Below are positions 8,698 to 17,369 of a stretch of DNA of 34,718 bases, in pieces (the first letter of the stretch is position 1; the number at the start of each line of letters is the position of its first letter). The translations under genes and the position numbers were made by a program. This stretch comes from Streptomyces huasconensis. Its GTDB lineage: Bacteria; Actinomycetota; Actinomycetes; Streptomycetales; Streptomycetaceae. The stretch is from the NCBI GenBank assembly GCA_004010275.1, contig RBWT01000082.1, forward strand, positions 1 to 34,718, written 5' to 3'. The notes beneath the pieces were generated by a model, which saw nothing but the letters and a program-made list of their open reading frames with translations, did no database searches and was not told the DNA's origin.

Positions 8698-9158
8698 GTG
8701 ACCACTTCGCAGACCAACAGCCCACGGGACCACCTGGATGTGAGCGACCTGATCTCGGCGATCGAGAACTTCAACCGCTTCTACATTCGCCTGCCCGCTC
8801 TCCAGACACTGTCGTTCACCACTCTGTCCGTGCTCGACACCCTGAACTCGCGGGGGCCCACCCGGCTCACGAAGCTCGCCAGGACCGAGCAGATCAGCCA
8901 GCCTGGACTCACCCAGCTCGTCACGTGCCTGGAGCAGGACGGCCTCGTGGAACGCCGCCCCGACCCGACGGACGGGCGCGCCGTCCTCGTCCAGATCACC
9001 GATGCCGGGCGGCAGGTCGGCGCGTCCCGTCTGAAGGACCGGACCCGCGCCTGGTCCCGCTCGTCGCCCAACTGGCGCCCGAGGATCAGCGGGCGATCAC
9101 CGAGGCGCTCCCCGCGCTCTCCCGCCTCGCGGAACTCGGCCACCGGAACCCGGTCTGA
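8698..9158 (+). CDS. MarR-family regulator, PenR-like paralogue 1 (one frame break)
   Basis: A winged-helix MarR/SlyA-type regulator of about 153 residues. The body is in one frame from the GTG at 8698 (NFNRFYIRLPALQ, SQPGLTQLV recognition helix, GLVERRPDPTDGRAVLVQIT wing). Near 9045 the coding frame shifts and the last helix continues as RLVPLVAQLAPEDQRAI... to the stop at 9158. The protein is clearly paralogous to the MarR at 10424: both share FNRFYIRLP, TLSVLD, SQPGLTQLV and the DGRAVLV wing. It diverges from penM, and its start overlaps the conserved 32-bp element. Whether it is functional depends on whether the frame break is real. Its ligand is unknown; a pentalenolactone intermediate is a reasonable guess. 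Confidence 0.75.
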
Positions 9159-9233
9159 CGGCCCGGAACCCGGCCCCGGTCGTGACGGCCCGGCCCGACA
9201 CCCCGCCGCGACGACGGCTCAAGCCGAGCCCCC

Positions 9234-9262
9234 CCGCCGACAAACCCTGGGGCTGTCGGCGG
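9234..9262. terminator. Convergent hairpin between marR paralogue 1 and gap
   Basis: CCGCCGACA (9234-9242) and TGTCGGCGG (9254-9262) form a perfect 9-bp stem with an 11-nt loop, three nucleotides beyond the gap stop and about 75 nt after the MarR stop. It has no T tract, which is common for Streptomyces terminators. It could serve both converging genes. Confidence 0.6.
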
Positions 9263-9265
9263 CCC

Positions 9266-10270
9266 TTAGAGCGAGGTGCCGACCTTGAGTGCCAGGTCGA
9301 TGAGGCGGTTCGAGTAGCCCCACTCGTTGTCGTACCAGCCGACGACCTTGACCTGCGGCCCGTTCACGCGGGTGAGACCGGCGTCGAAGATGCAGGAGGC
9401 CGGGTCGGTGACGATGTCGGAGCTGACGATCGGCGCCTCGGTGTAGGTGAGCAGTCCCTTGTACGCGCCGGCGGCGGCCTTCGCGTACGCCTCGTTGATC
9501 TCCTCGACGGTGGTGCGGCGGCTCGTGGTGACCGTCAGGTCGGTGACCGAGCCGGTCGGCACGGGGACCCGCAGCGCGAACGCGTCGAGGCGGCCCTGGA
9601 GTTCGGGCAGGACCAGGCCGATGGCCTTGGCGGCGCCGCTGGACGTCGGCACCACGTTGACGGCGGCCGAGCGGGCGCGGCGCAAGTCCTTGTGGGGGGC
9701 GTCCTGGAGGTTCTGGTCCTGGGTGTAGGCGTGGACCGTGGTCATCATGCCGTACTCGATGCCGACGCTCTCGTGCAGCACCTTGGCGAGGACGCCGAGG
9801 CAGTTGGTGGTGCAGGAGGCGTTGGAGATGATGGTGTGGCTGGCGGGGTCGTAGATGTCGTCGTTGACACCGAGAACGATCGTGACGTCCTCGTCGCTCG
9901 CGGGGGCGGCGATGATCACCTTCTTGGCGCCGCCGTCGATGTGTGCGCGGGCCTTCTCGGCCTTGGTGAAGATGCCGGTGGACTCGATGACGACGTCCAC
10001 ACCCAGGTCGCCCCACGGCAGTTGGGCCGGGTCGCGCTCGGCGAGGACCTTGACCGTCTTGTCGCCGACCCGGATCGCGCCGGGCTCGGCGGTGATCTCC
10101 TCCGGGAAGCGGCCGAGGACCGAGTCGTAGGCCAAGAGGTGGGCCATGGTCGGCACGTCGCCCAAGTCGTTGACCGCGACGATCTCCAGGTCCGCGTTCC
10201 TGGCGGCGACCGCCCGGAAGACGTTCCTCCCGATGCGGCCGAAGCCGTTGATGCCTACACGAACAGTCAT
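9266..10270 (-). CDS. gap1: Glyceraldehyde-3-phosphate dehydrogenase, presumed pentalenolactone-insensitive
   Basis: A full-length 334-residue type I GAPDH. It has the NAD-binding GINGFGRIGR near the N-terminus, VNDLGD (33-38) consistent with NAD preference, catalytic Cys153 in SNASCTTNC and His180 (TTVHAYTQ). Pentalenolactone kills by alkylating the catalytic Cys of GAPDH, and producers carry a resistant copy in the cluster (Gap1). Resistance here is inferred from location; I cannot point to a resistance residue from sequence alone. The start is an ATG preceded by GAGAGGAA. Its promoter appears to contain a palindromic operator shared with the divergent MarR gene, consistent with induction by the antibiotic. 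Confidence 0.92.
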   Translation of the reverse strand: MTVRVGINGFGRIGRNVFRAVAARNADLEIVAVNDLGDVPTMAHLLAYDSVLGRFPEEITAEPGAIRVGDKTVKVLAERDPAQLPWGDLGVDVVIESTGIFTKAEKARAHIDGGAKKVIIAAPASDEDVTIVLGVNDDIYDPASHTIISNASCTTNCLGVLAKVLHESVGIEYGMMTTVHAYTQDQNLQDAPHKDLRRARSAAVNVVPTSSGAAKAIGLVLPELQGRLDAFALRVPVPTGSVTDLTVTTSRRTTVEEINEAYAKAAAGAYKGLLTYTEAPIVSSDIVTDPASCIFDAGLTRVNGPQVKVVGWYDNEWGYSNRLIDLALKVGTSL

Positions 10271-10361
10271 GCGTTCCTCTCACGACGGTTTTTGGGGCTC
10301 GGTGGTGAAGAGAGGGCAGCCGAGCGTGTCGCGGCGCGCCGCAGCGGCGGCCACCCAGAAC

Positions 10362-10419
10362 ACCATAAGCAACTTCTGTAAGTTATCAATACATCGCCGC
10401 TCCGCAAGCTATAGGCTCC
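10362..10419. promoter_or_regulatory. gap / MarR divergent promoters with palindromic operator
   Basis: Read on the minus strand towards gap there is a -35 TTGATA (10384-10389), a 16-nt spacer and a -10 TATGGT (10362-10367). The spacer holds a palindrome, AACTT-ctgt-AAGTT (10371-10384). A repressor bound there would block gap directly. On the plus strand TATAGG (10410-10415) lies about 8 nt before the GTG of the MarR gene, so that mRNA may be leaderless. The string TATAGGCTCC here also occurs in the penH promoter (7128-7137, minus strand). Confidence 0.65.
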
Positions 10420-10423
10420 CCGC

Positions 10424-11020
10424 GTGCCTGCCTCTCCGTACGACCTGAATGTGACTCAGTTCATCGACGTCGTCGAGGAGTTCAACCGCTTCTACATCCG
10501 CCTGCCGCGTCGGCGAAACCACGCGTTCAGCACGCTGTCGGTGCTCGACGCCCTGGCCTGTGCCGACCGCCCGAAACGCCTGACCGAGCTGATCGCGAGC
10601 GAACAGCTCAGCCAGCCGGGGCTCACCCAGCTGGTCAAGCGCCTGGAACGCGACGGCCTCGTGGAACGCGGACGTGACCCGCGCGACGGCCGCGCCGTTC
10701 TGGTGCACATCACCCAGAAGGGGCGGAACCTCGGCGAGTCGTGCCGCGGGGAACGGGCCGAGCAGCTGACACCACTGATCGCACTCCTCACCCCGGAGGA
10801 ACGTCGCGCGCTCGCCGGGGCACTGCCCGCGCTGCGGCGCCTGACGCGACTCGCGGCGGCCGACGCCGAGGACACCGTCGGCCCGCCGGGCCACGTGGAG
10901 CGCACGGGGGAGCGGGCCCCGAGAGCAAGGGGGTGTGGGGGCCACGCGCGTCATCCCTCCACGGCCGGCCGCGCCGGGTCTGCGCGTGCCGCTGAGGGCG
11001 GGCCGACGCCTCCTCAGTAA
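10424..11020 (+). CDS. penR: MarR-family regulator, PenR/PntR-like
   Basis: A MarR/SlyA winged-helix regulator. Residues 1-145 or so match the family: helix 1 with EEFNRFYIRLP, recognition helix SQPGLTQLVKRLERDGLVER, wing DPRDGRAVLVHIT and a C-terminal dimerisation helix. The frame stays open to 11020, giving 198 residues. The last 45 or so residues are Arg/Gly/Ala-rich and unlike a MarR tail, so the true end may be nearer 10880 with a lost stop or base. It is divergent from gap, the arrangement I recall for penR/pntR, whose products bind the gap and penM-penH promoter regions and are released by pentalenolactone. The GTG start has no ribosome site and fits leaderless initiation. The symbol is assigned by context. 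Confidence 0.78.
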   Translation: MPASPYDLNVTQFIDVVEEFNRFYIRLPRRRNHAFSTLSVLDALACADRPKRLTELIASEQLSQPGLTQLVKRLERDGLVERGRDPRDGRAVLVHITQKGRNLGESCRGERAEQLTPLIALLTPEERRALAGALPALRRLTRLAAADAEDTVGPPGHVERTGERAPRARGCGGHARHPSTAGRAGSARAAEGGPTPPQ

Positions 11021-11628
11021 GCCGGCGTGGAAGGCCGGGAACTGCGGCCGGGTTGCGAAGGTGGGCCCGCGTGACCGCGGATGAGGCAGGAAGTTGCCGG
11101 TGCGGGGCAGGCGCCGCCGGGTGCTGGGTTTCCGGCACGGCGTGTCAGCGCGTCGAGGGCTTCGGCGAGTGCGGCTTCGGCCTGTTCGGTGTCTTGGCCG
11201 ACCTGTTGGGCGGTGAGGGTGCGCGGGTACGGCCAGGTGCGGTCGCTGAACGGCTGGTGGGCGTGGTCGCGGTGTATCTACGGGATCTCGGGAGCCCGCG
11301 TCCGGGGAGGCGGACCCAGAGGTGGCGGACGTCTTGGCAGGCAGTCGTCGTCATCGTCCTGTGGGTCGTTCGAGGCAGCCGCGGCGGCCGCCCAGTCTGT
11401 TCCAACCATGAGCCGCCTCCCGCACGCCCCCGGTCCTGGTCCCGGTCCCGGTCCCGGCGAGGACGGAATCGCGCGAGGTGACGGCGGCGGGGGAGAGGGA
11501 GCTTGCCGCGTCATCCCCGAGCCTCGTGGCCGTCGCCCGTGACCTCACCCGGGCGGCGGCCGCCGGCCACTGCCGGTGGGAACGGCCCACCACCCGCTGT
11601 CCACCACCGAGCGTCACAGATCGGGGGA
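11021..11628. other. Gene-poor stretch with a possible minus-strand coding relic
   Basis: I see no intact gene. On the minus strand, roughly 11250 to 11090, one frame reads like a helical protein fragment (LTAQQVGQDTEQAEAALAEAL). It has no start, no ribosome site and no recognisable extension, so I treat it as a relic. At 11432-11455 there are four tandem copies of a GGTCCC-type hexamer. The longer open frames here are compositional and differ in no consistent way from chance. Confidence 0.4.
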
Positions 11629-12574
11629 TTAGGCAGAGAGGTCGCCACGCGGCGCGGACCGTACTGTGCTGCGCACGACGGCCTCCTTGAAGGCCGCCGC
11701 GGCGCGTCCTGTCATTCGGCTCGGCGCTCCGCCCACCGACACACCGGCAGCGGCGTCGCCGACGGCGTACACCTCAGGGTGCGAGATCGAGCGCAGGGTG
11801 GCGTCGACGAGCATCCGGCCGCCCTCGTCCGTCGCGAGTCCTGCCTCGCGCGCCAGCTCCGGCGCCTGGAACCCGGTGGTCCACACGACGGCGTCAGCGG
11901 CGACGACGCGCCGTCGCGGGTGTCCAGGCCGTCCTGGCGCACCATCGCGACGTGGGTCTTCGGGTGAACCGAGACGCCCAGCCGGTCGAGAGCGCGCCGC
12001 AGGTGGGTCCGGGCGCGCGGCGCGAGTCCGGTCCCCACGTCGTCAGCACCGGTGAACAGCCGGACATGCAGCTCGGGGTGACTTTCGGCCAGTTCCGAGG
12101 CGGTTTCAAGGCCGGTCAGCCCTGCGCCGACCACCGCGACAGTGCCGCCTGACGCTATTTCAGCAACTCTGCGCCTCAGCCGTGTTGCCTGCTCAAAATC
12201 GGCGACGGTGTACGCGTGCTCAATTGCCCCCGGGGCGTTGTCGAGCCGCGCTCGGCTGCCCACCGCGTACACCAGGGTGTCGTATCCGATCACTTGGGGC
12301 GCGGTGTCCAGGCTCACGGTCCGGCCAGTGGTGTCGATCGCGGTCACGCGTCCAATGACCAGTTCGACCGACGCACCACCGAGCTGTTGACGCAAGGACA
12401 GCGCCGCAGAGCGCTGCCCGGCGGCCACCTGATGGAGCCGACCCGTTCGACGAACCGGTCCGAAGCGTTGACCAGCGTGATGGTGACATCGCTGCGGCGC
12501 AGCTTGCGGGCGAGGCGCTTGGCCGCAAGGAGACCGGCGTAACCGGCGCCCACGACGACGAGGCGATGACTCAT
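11629..12574 (-). pseudogene. NAD(P)/FAD oxidoreductase (NDH-2-like), two frame breaks and divergent C-terminus
   Basis: A flavoprotein of the NADH dehydrogenase type II family spread over three frames. The start gives an FAD motif (VVVGAGYAGLLAAKRLA) in frame one. From about 12440 the next frame covers the middle (TAIDTTGRTVSLD, second nucleotide motif VAVVGAGLTGLETASELAE). From about 11895 a third frame carries VVWTTGFQAPELA and the FAD-phosphate motif EVYAVGDAAA. After this the protein stops within 40 residues at 11629. Full-length relatives continue considerably further with a membrane-associated tail, so it is truncated as well as broken. The DoxX-like gene 70 nt upstream on the same strand was probably its operon partner. 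The truncation suggests real decay; the internal shifts could be sequence errors. Confidence 0.72.
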
Positions 12575-12644
12575 GGCATGACTCCTGTGTGACTACGGGC
12601 GGCTTCTGTGCCACCTCGGGCAATCGGTCGCCGCGCATCGACGT

Positions 12645-13016
12645 TCAGGCCGCGGTTGCGGCCACGGCAACCGCCCAGGCGATGTACAGGACGTTCACCA
12701 CCAGCCGAGCCACCGCACCGGCCAGCCGCTCAAGGAGCCGGGGCCGGTCCGGGCGCGCACGGCGCAGCGCGTCCACGTGGGACACCAGGTAACAGGTGAT
12801 CAGAGCAGCGGCGGCCCAGCCCCCGGCCCGCCTGCCGCTCGGAACCAGCACCAGCGCACCCACCAGTACCTCCGCCGCCCCACTGACGGCGACGAGGAGC
12901 CGCTCCCGGTGGAGCCACGCGGGCACCAGCGTGCGGAAGTAGCCGGGGACCAGAAAGTGCGCGACCCCCGTGACGACCAGAAACACCGCCAAGGCAACGG
13001 AAGCGATAGCGTGCAT
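12645..13016 (-). CDS. DoxX-like small membrane protein
   Basis: A 123-residue protein with about four hydrophobic helices (ASVALAVFLVVTGVAHFLVP at 5-24, then VSGAAEVLVGALVLVP, GWAAAALITCYLVSHV and VNVLYIAWAVAVAATA). The early VTGVAHFLVP and the AAEVLVGALVL segment are typical of DoxX-family proteins, whose functions include partnering redox enzymes in the membrane. The downstream flavoprotein remnant on the same strand fits such a pair. The ATG at 13016 is only 6 nt from the ATG of the divergent AraC gene, so the promoters must lie inside the coding regions or one start is wrong. No closer function can be given. Confidence 0.7.
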   Translation of the reverse strand: MHAIASVALAVFLVVTGVAHFLVPGYFRTLVPAWLHRERLLVAVSGAAEVLVGALVLVPSGRRAGGWAAAALITCYLVSHVDALRRARPDRPRLLERLAGAVARLVVNVLYIAWAVAVAATAA

Positions 13017-13022
13017 GGCACG

Positions 13023-13772
13023 ATGATCGATGCACCTCGCGCCTGGGCGCTTGAACAAAACGATCGCTGCATCGTCTTCGCCTCCGGCCCAGAAGCGACG
13101 ATGTTCGCCGAGTCCCGCCCGTTCCGCGTCGCCCAGCACCAACTGCCCGTATGGAAAGCCGTGCTGCCGCTCGGTGGCCACGCCGAACTCTTCCAGCCGG
13201 GACGGCCCATGGTGGCGGCTCCCGGGCTGATCGTTCCGCCCCAACTGGCCCACGCCTGTGCGGCGTCCTCTGCCTACATCGCCCTGTTCATCGACTCCTG
13301 GCTGCTGCCCTCCAGGCCGGAACCGATACGGCTCGGTTCGGGTGAGGTCCGCCGCGTGCTCGCCGCGCTCGGCACCACCGATTCCGACAGCCCAGACACC
13401 CGCGTGGACCTGGCTGCCGGATACGCCGAGCTGCGGACACTCGCTGGGCGTCCATCCCTCCTCGATCCGAGAGTCGCCCACGCTGTCCACCTGTGTACGT
13501 CGCGCGACCCGAACCAGCCCATCGCCTCCATCGCCGGAGAGGTCGGCCTGTCGGCCCCGCGGCTGCGCGCCCTGGTCCGGCAGGAGGTGGGAATCACGCT
13601 GGCGGCGCTGCGCCGATGGGGTCGGCTCCGCACCGCGATCGCCGAACTGCCGGATTCGTCTGCCGCCCTGGCCGCAGCCACCGCAGGCTTCGCCGACCAG
13701 GCCCACCTCACCCGCACTGCCCGGGACTTCATCGGGCGTACGCCTGCCTCTCTGCGCCACGTTGACGCCTAG
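13023..13772 (+). CDS. AraC-family transcriptional regulator
   Basis: A 249-residue regulator. The N-terminal ~150 residues form a sensing domain of the AraC type (PVWKAVLPLGGHAELFQPG). The C-terminal part holds two helix-turn-helix units: NQPIASIAGEVGLSAPRLRALVRQ, then AAATAGFADQAHLTRTARDF and the closing G.TPASLRH. I start at the ATG at 13023; an in-frame GTG at 13011 would overlap the DoxX start. The stop TAG lies inside the first copy of a 14-bp tandem repeat. By position it is likely to regulate the divergent DoxX-flavoprotein pair. Intact. Confidence 0.82.
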   Translation: MIDAPRAWALEQNDRCIVFASGPEATMFAESRPFRVAQHQLPVWKAVLPLGGHAELFQPGRPMVAAPGLIVPPQLAHACAASSAYIALFIDSWLLPSRPEPIRLGSGEVRRVLAALGTTDSDSPDTRVDLAAGYAELRTLAGRPSLLDPRVAHAVHLCTSRDPNQPIASIAGEVGLSAPRLRALVRQEVGITLAALRRWGRLRTAIAELPDSSAALAAATAGFADQAHLTRTARDFIGRTPASLRHVDA

Positions 13773-13805
13773 GAGCTGACGCCTAGGAGCTGACGCCTGG
13801 GAGCT
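13764..13805. repeat. Three tandem copies of a 14-bp unit at the end of the AraC gene
   Basis: GACGCCTAGGAGCT occurs at 13764-13777 and 13778-13791, and with one change (TAGG to TGGG) at 13792-13805. The first copy contains the TAG stop of the AraC-type gene, so the repeat could have arisen by slippage at the end of the gene. Confidence 0.9.
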
Positions 13806-14597
13806 GTCTGGGCGCAGCCCTCGTTGCAGGCGCGGGTCGTGGACGCGCCGGTCGGCATCTGCGCCTTGAGCGATACGCGCCGGTCTCAACCGGAGTCCAC
13901 TGGGGGCGCGTTCGGCCAGCACCGCCTCGCGCGCACCCGGCGAGTGGGGCCACTGCCCGCTGGCCGTGTGTTCGTTGAGGTGCAGTACTTGCGAGCCGTG
14001 CTTCGCCGCACGTACAGAGCGTGAGGTGAAGTAGCGGTGGCAGCCGGGCCGAGGCCAAGGCGAACGCGGCTCCATGGGGGGCATGGTCATCGACGCCCGC
14101 GCCCGTATGGGCTGCACCGCGCCGGTCGGGTGAACAGACCTGGACCGCCTCCGGTACCTGACCGTCGCCCTGCCCCCGCAATAGGCCGGCCCGCTTCTTC
14201 GACGCCCAGGAGCAGGGTGCCAGCGACGCCCAGCTTCAGGAGATCGCCGCTGAAGCGCTCAAGGAGGACTACTTCCAGGACAACGGCCGCCGCGCCGGCT
14301 CCCTGGAGGCATCCGATCGTCTCTGAGGCCATCACGGAGTCGCATGTCACGGGATTGGCATCCGCGCCGCTGGACTGCGCGCGGATTTCACGTACGTCTC
14401 GAAAACAGAGTCCCGGTTCTGGTCCGGCCGAGTGCGCGATCTGCTGGAAACGTATCCGTGAGCCGAGACGCGATATGTGTCAGCCGGGACACGGTACGTG
14501 GAGCCTGGCCACGCCCTGTGGCAACTGTGCGGGTTGCCCGAAGTCGACCGCTGATGCTTCGGGCTGCCGGGGAACCGACCTGGGCGGGCGCGGGGGT
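13806..14597. other. No intact gene; short coding-like remnants
   Basis: I find no start with a ribosome site and sustained coding pattern. A plus-strand fragment around 14190-14325 reads plausibly as protein (RFFDAQEQGASDAQLQEIA and onwards to a stop), but it is preceded by stops and matches no family I recognise. A minus-strand fragment around 14060-13850 (SRSVRAAKHGSQVLHLNEHT) is similar. Both could be remains of decayed genes. Confidence 0.35.
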
Positions 14598-15376
14598 TCA
14601 CCCGGCCGAGATGGGTCCGAGGTAGGTACCGCCAGAGACGTCGATGGTCTGGCCGGTTACCCAGCGGCCCTGCGGGCCCGCGAGGAAGCCCACCACGTCT
14701 GCGATGTCCTCCGGCTCGCCGATCCGGCCGAGGGCGGTGATGGACTCGAGTCGGCGACAGCCTCGGGAACCTCCGCGTAGTGGGCGATCATGTCGGTCAG
14801 CACCACTCCGGGTTCGACCGTGTTCACGGTGATCCCACGTCGGCCCAGCTCGTTGGCAAGCGATGGACCGAGGGCCGCGAGCGCCGCCTTGGTGACGGTG
14901 TATCCGATCTGGAGAGGATTCGCGATCCGGGTGGCCGCCGACCCCATGTTGACGATCCGTCCGCCGTCCCGCAGCAGGGGCAGCGCCCGCTGCACCACGA
15001 AGATCGGCGTGCTCACGTTGATCGCTAGCAGCCGCTCGAACTCCTCCTCTGTGAGCTGCCCGATCGACGTGGCCGAGTGGATGCCCGCATTGTTGACCAG
15101 GATGTCCAGGCCGTCCGTGCCGTGGTCCGCCAGCCCGGCGGTGAGCTCCTTGAACAGCCGGTCCACCGCACCGCTTTCGCCGAACCGGGCCTGTACCGCG
15201 AAGGCCCGGCCGCCGGCTTCCGCGATTTGTGCCACGGTCTCCGCGGCGGCTGCGGTGTTGCCGCCGTAGTGGACCGCGACCAGTGCCCCCTCGGCGGCGA
15301 GACGCAGGGCGACCGCGCGCCCGATCCCGCGTGAGCCGCCCGTCACCAATGCGTTCCTGCCGCCCAGCTCCCCCAC
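14598..15376 (-). CDS. Short-chain dehydrogenase/reductase, one frame break
   Basis: A classical SDR of about 259 residues. It has cofactor motif TGGSRGIG (12-19), NNAG (95-98), catalytic Ser146 and YTVTK (Tyr159, Lys163), and a typical PGVVLTDM segment. Near 14745-14760 the coding frame moves, and the conserved C-terminus (GRIGEPEDIADVVGFLAG, then GQTIDVSGGTYLGP) is read in the next frame to 14598. Joined, it has the usual length, so a single base error would restore it. The GTG at 15376 has GGGGAGAA upstream. It stands alone, with non-coding sequence on both sides, and its substrate cannot be inferred. It is not close to the pen SDR. Confidence 0.78.
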
Positions 15377-15601
15377 GATTGCTTCTCCCCTCGTGATGCC
15401 CCGGAAGAATCCGGGAACGATTCAGCCTAAGCGGCGTTGGTGAACTGTGGTGCTGGTCCTCCCGCGATTTCGAGGCAGAGCTGCCGTCGGCTGCTGCTGG
15501 AGGTCTCCGCATCGGGCCGGTTCTCCGCATGCCAGCCGAACTGCCCCGCTCACCCCGCGCCTCTGCATTCCGCGGAATTCTTCCGCTCATCCGAGCAAGG
15601 T

Positions 15602-15717
15602 GGTGACAACTTCCCTGCTCCACGGGGACCGGTGCCAAGTAAGTGGCTTCGGAGGTGACAACCGCGGCGCCTCGTCCACGGGAACTCGCAGGGGCGAGGC
15701 GACTTCACGGTGACAAC
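15602..15717 (+). repeat. Nonamer GGTGACAAC repeated three times
   Basis: GGTGACAAC occurs at 15602-15610, 15654-15662 and 15709-15717, that is at spacings of 52 and 55 nt, close to five helical turns. It lies in non-coding DNA upstream of the SDR on the other strand. It may be a set of protein sites; chance cannot be excluded. Confidence 0.5.
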
Positions 15718-16286
15718 TACCGTGCATCGGAACAATCCGCCGGGCCGTCGTACAGCGCTCTGACGACGGCCCGCTCCCGAACCCGCACCACGAATGCGAG
15801 ACCGAAGAGGACCACGCCCTGGCCGACGCGGCGCGCCGCCGACCGCCCGATCACCCCGCGCGTCGCCCGTGCCCCGGGAGCCGGTCGACCCCGCGCGCAT
15901 CGGCCGCCGCGTCGTACGGCGCCGGGCGAAGGGGATGGACGTCGGCGCCGCGCGGCGCCGTGGGAACGCCCGCTTCGACGCACGGCAGGACTCCCGCCAC
16001 GAGGGCCTGGTCGACGACGTCCGCGGCTGGGCGGAGTTCGCGGAGTGGGAGCGCCTGGACCAGTTGCTCGCCGCGGAGATCCACACGGACATGACTCCCG
16101 GTCTCAATTCACCGGCCGCTTTGTGGCGGCGCAAGGAGCCCCGGCGACCCCAAGACCCAGACGGCCGCGGTCCGAGCACCTTGTGAGGCACAGGCCAGGC
16201 AGGCCGTCGCGCTCGAAGAACCCCCGGCCGGCTACCCGTCATGACGTGGGGGAGTCCCTGCCACCGGTGAGACAACCGGCGAGGCG
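15718..16286. other. Gene-poor stretch with a degraded plus-strand coding remnant
   Basis: Short plus-strand segments look protein-like in different frames: HHECETEEDHALADAARRR near 15785-15845, then NARFDARQDSRHEGLVDDV followed by RGWAEFAEWERLDQLLAAE near 15965-16080. They could be one decayed gene of unknown family. I see no intact start or conserved motif. Confidence 0.35.
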
Positions 16287-17075
16287 TCAGCGTGGAGGAC
16301 GGTCCAGGTTGAGGATGTCACCAGTGGGCGGCTTGGTCTTCAGGGGCTTGTTGAAATCACTGAGGGTGAGTGCTTTTGGCTTCCCCCGGCCGCGCCTCTG
16401 GACCAACTTCAAAAGGTAGGGCTTGCCCTTCGTGGCGACGTACAGGGTGAACTTGTCTTTGCCGTTGACGCCCGACAACTTGATCGCCGGAGTGCCGTCA
16501 ACTGTGGCGTGGCCGTCCCTGCGCGCCGTAGAGGTGTCGGTGTCCTCGTAGGCGGCCATCCGAAGGTCGAGGTCGCAGAACTTGACGTAGGATCTGCCCT
16601 CTTCACTCATCGTGCTCGTCTTCGCCCAGCGTCCCGCGAGCAGGTCGACCGCAGCCTCGACATCGCTTGCCCTCTCCTTGGTGCCGACGGCGCGCAGGAC
16701 TCCTTCGTCGTACTTTCGGTAGACCGTGTCGTAGGTGATGATCAGCTGTATCGAACCCGCATGTGTTTTACCCATTGTGCCCGCGCATGTACCTGCGGTG
16801 GTGAAAACCATGTCGAGTGTGTTGAGCCCGCTGGGGGTGTCAGGCGTCGTCCCCTTCATTCGCAGTGAATAGGCGCCCGCGGTCGTCGAAATGGCTTTGG
16901 CGGCGATTTCAGCGCCGGACTTTCCGGCAAAGGGGTCTGTCGGCTGGTGGTTGGGTACTGCGGAGGCCTCGCTGTCGGCTCTGGTTTCCTTGGGTTCGGC
17001 GCCGCAGGTTGTCAGGGCGGCAGCGAGGCAGGCCGCAGTGAACGTGGCGCTAGGCAGGTAAAGGTACTGACGCAC
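16287..17075 (-). CDS. Putative secreted lipoprotein
   Basis: A 262-residue protein with an N-terminal export signal (short basic start, hydrophobic FTAACLAAAL and the box LTTC followed by GAE), consistent with lipidation at Cys and anchoring outside the membrane. The mature part (DPFAGKSGAEIAAKAIS, YSLRMKGT, KFCDLDLRMAAYEDTDTST, DGTPAIKLSG, PYLLKL) resembles the LppX/LprG-like fold of actinobacterial lipoproteins, a family-level guess only. The GTG at 17075 is preceded by GGGGGG at ribosome-site distance. Longer frames up to 17162 would bury the signal and are rejected. A 14-bp palindrome lies about 90 nt upstream. Confidence 0.75.
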   Translation of the reverse strand: MRQYLYLPSATFTAACLAAALTTCGAEPKETRADSEASAVPNHQPTDPFAGKSGAEIAAKAISTTAGAYSLRMKGTTPDTPSGLNTLDMVFTTAGTCAGTMGKTHAGSIQLIITYDTVYRKYDEGVLRAVGTKERASDVEAAVDLLAGRWAKTSTMSEEGRSYVKFCDLDLRMAAYEDTDTSTARRDGHATVDGTPAIKLSGVNGKDKFTLYVATKGKPYLLKLVQRRGRGKPKALTLSDFNKPLKTKPPTGDILNLDRPPR

Positions 17076-17166
17076 GAGGCCCCCCAGGTGTAGTCCACCG
17101 GAAGACCTCCGCATCAGCGTCTCCCGTCGCCGCGAGGCTCCCTTTGCGCGACAGCTGAGCATATCG

Positions 17167-17180
17167 GCACCACCTGGTGC
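17167..17180. promoter_or_regulatory. Palindrome upstream of lipoprotein gene
   Basis: GCACCA-cc-TGGTGC is a 6-bp inverted repeat with a 2-nt centre, about 90 nt before the lipoprotein start. It could be an operator; no regulator is identified. Confidence 0.4.
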
Positions 17181-17226
17181 TTACAGCTTGGGTTCCAACT
17201 GCCAGGGTGTGCCCTAAGACGTCGTT

Positions 17227-17253
17227 TCTCACAGCCGTCAAAGCGGCGTGAGA
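17227..17253. terminator. Hairpin between lipoprotein and DUF6879 relic
   Basis: TCTCAC-a-GCCG, a TCAAAG loop, then CGGC-GTGAGA gives a 10-bp stem with one bulge. There is no T tract. No intact gene ends into it, so it may belong to a lost neighbour. Confidence 0.45.
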
Positions 17254-17369
17254 CGGCGTCGGTCCATCTACGATGGCAATCGGTTAATGGTCGCTGTCAC
17301 AGGACACGGCCGATGTCACGGTGACTTCGAGAAGAACGCCGCCCTGGGCAAGGACGCACGTCCGCAACC

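Noticed and set aside
14037..14780. 247-codon plus-strand open frame
   Set aside because: Pro/Arg-rich low-complexity product overlapping the real SDR gene at its 3' end; no ribosome site and no family match.
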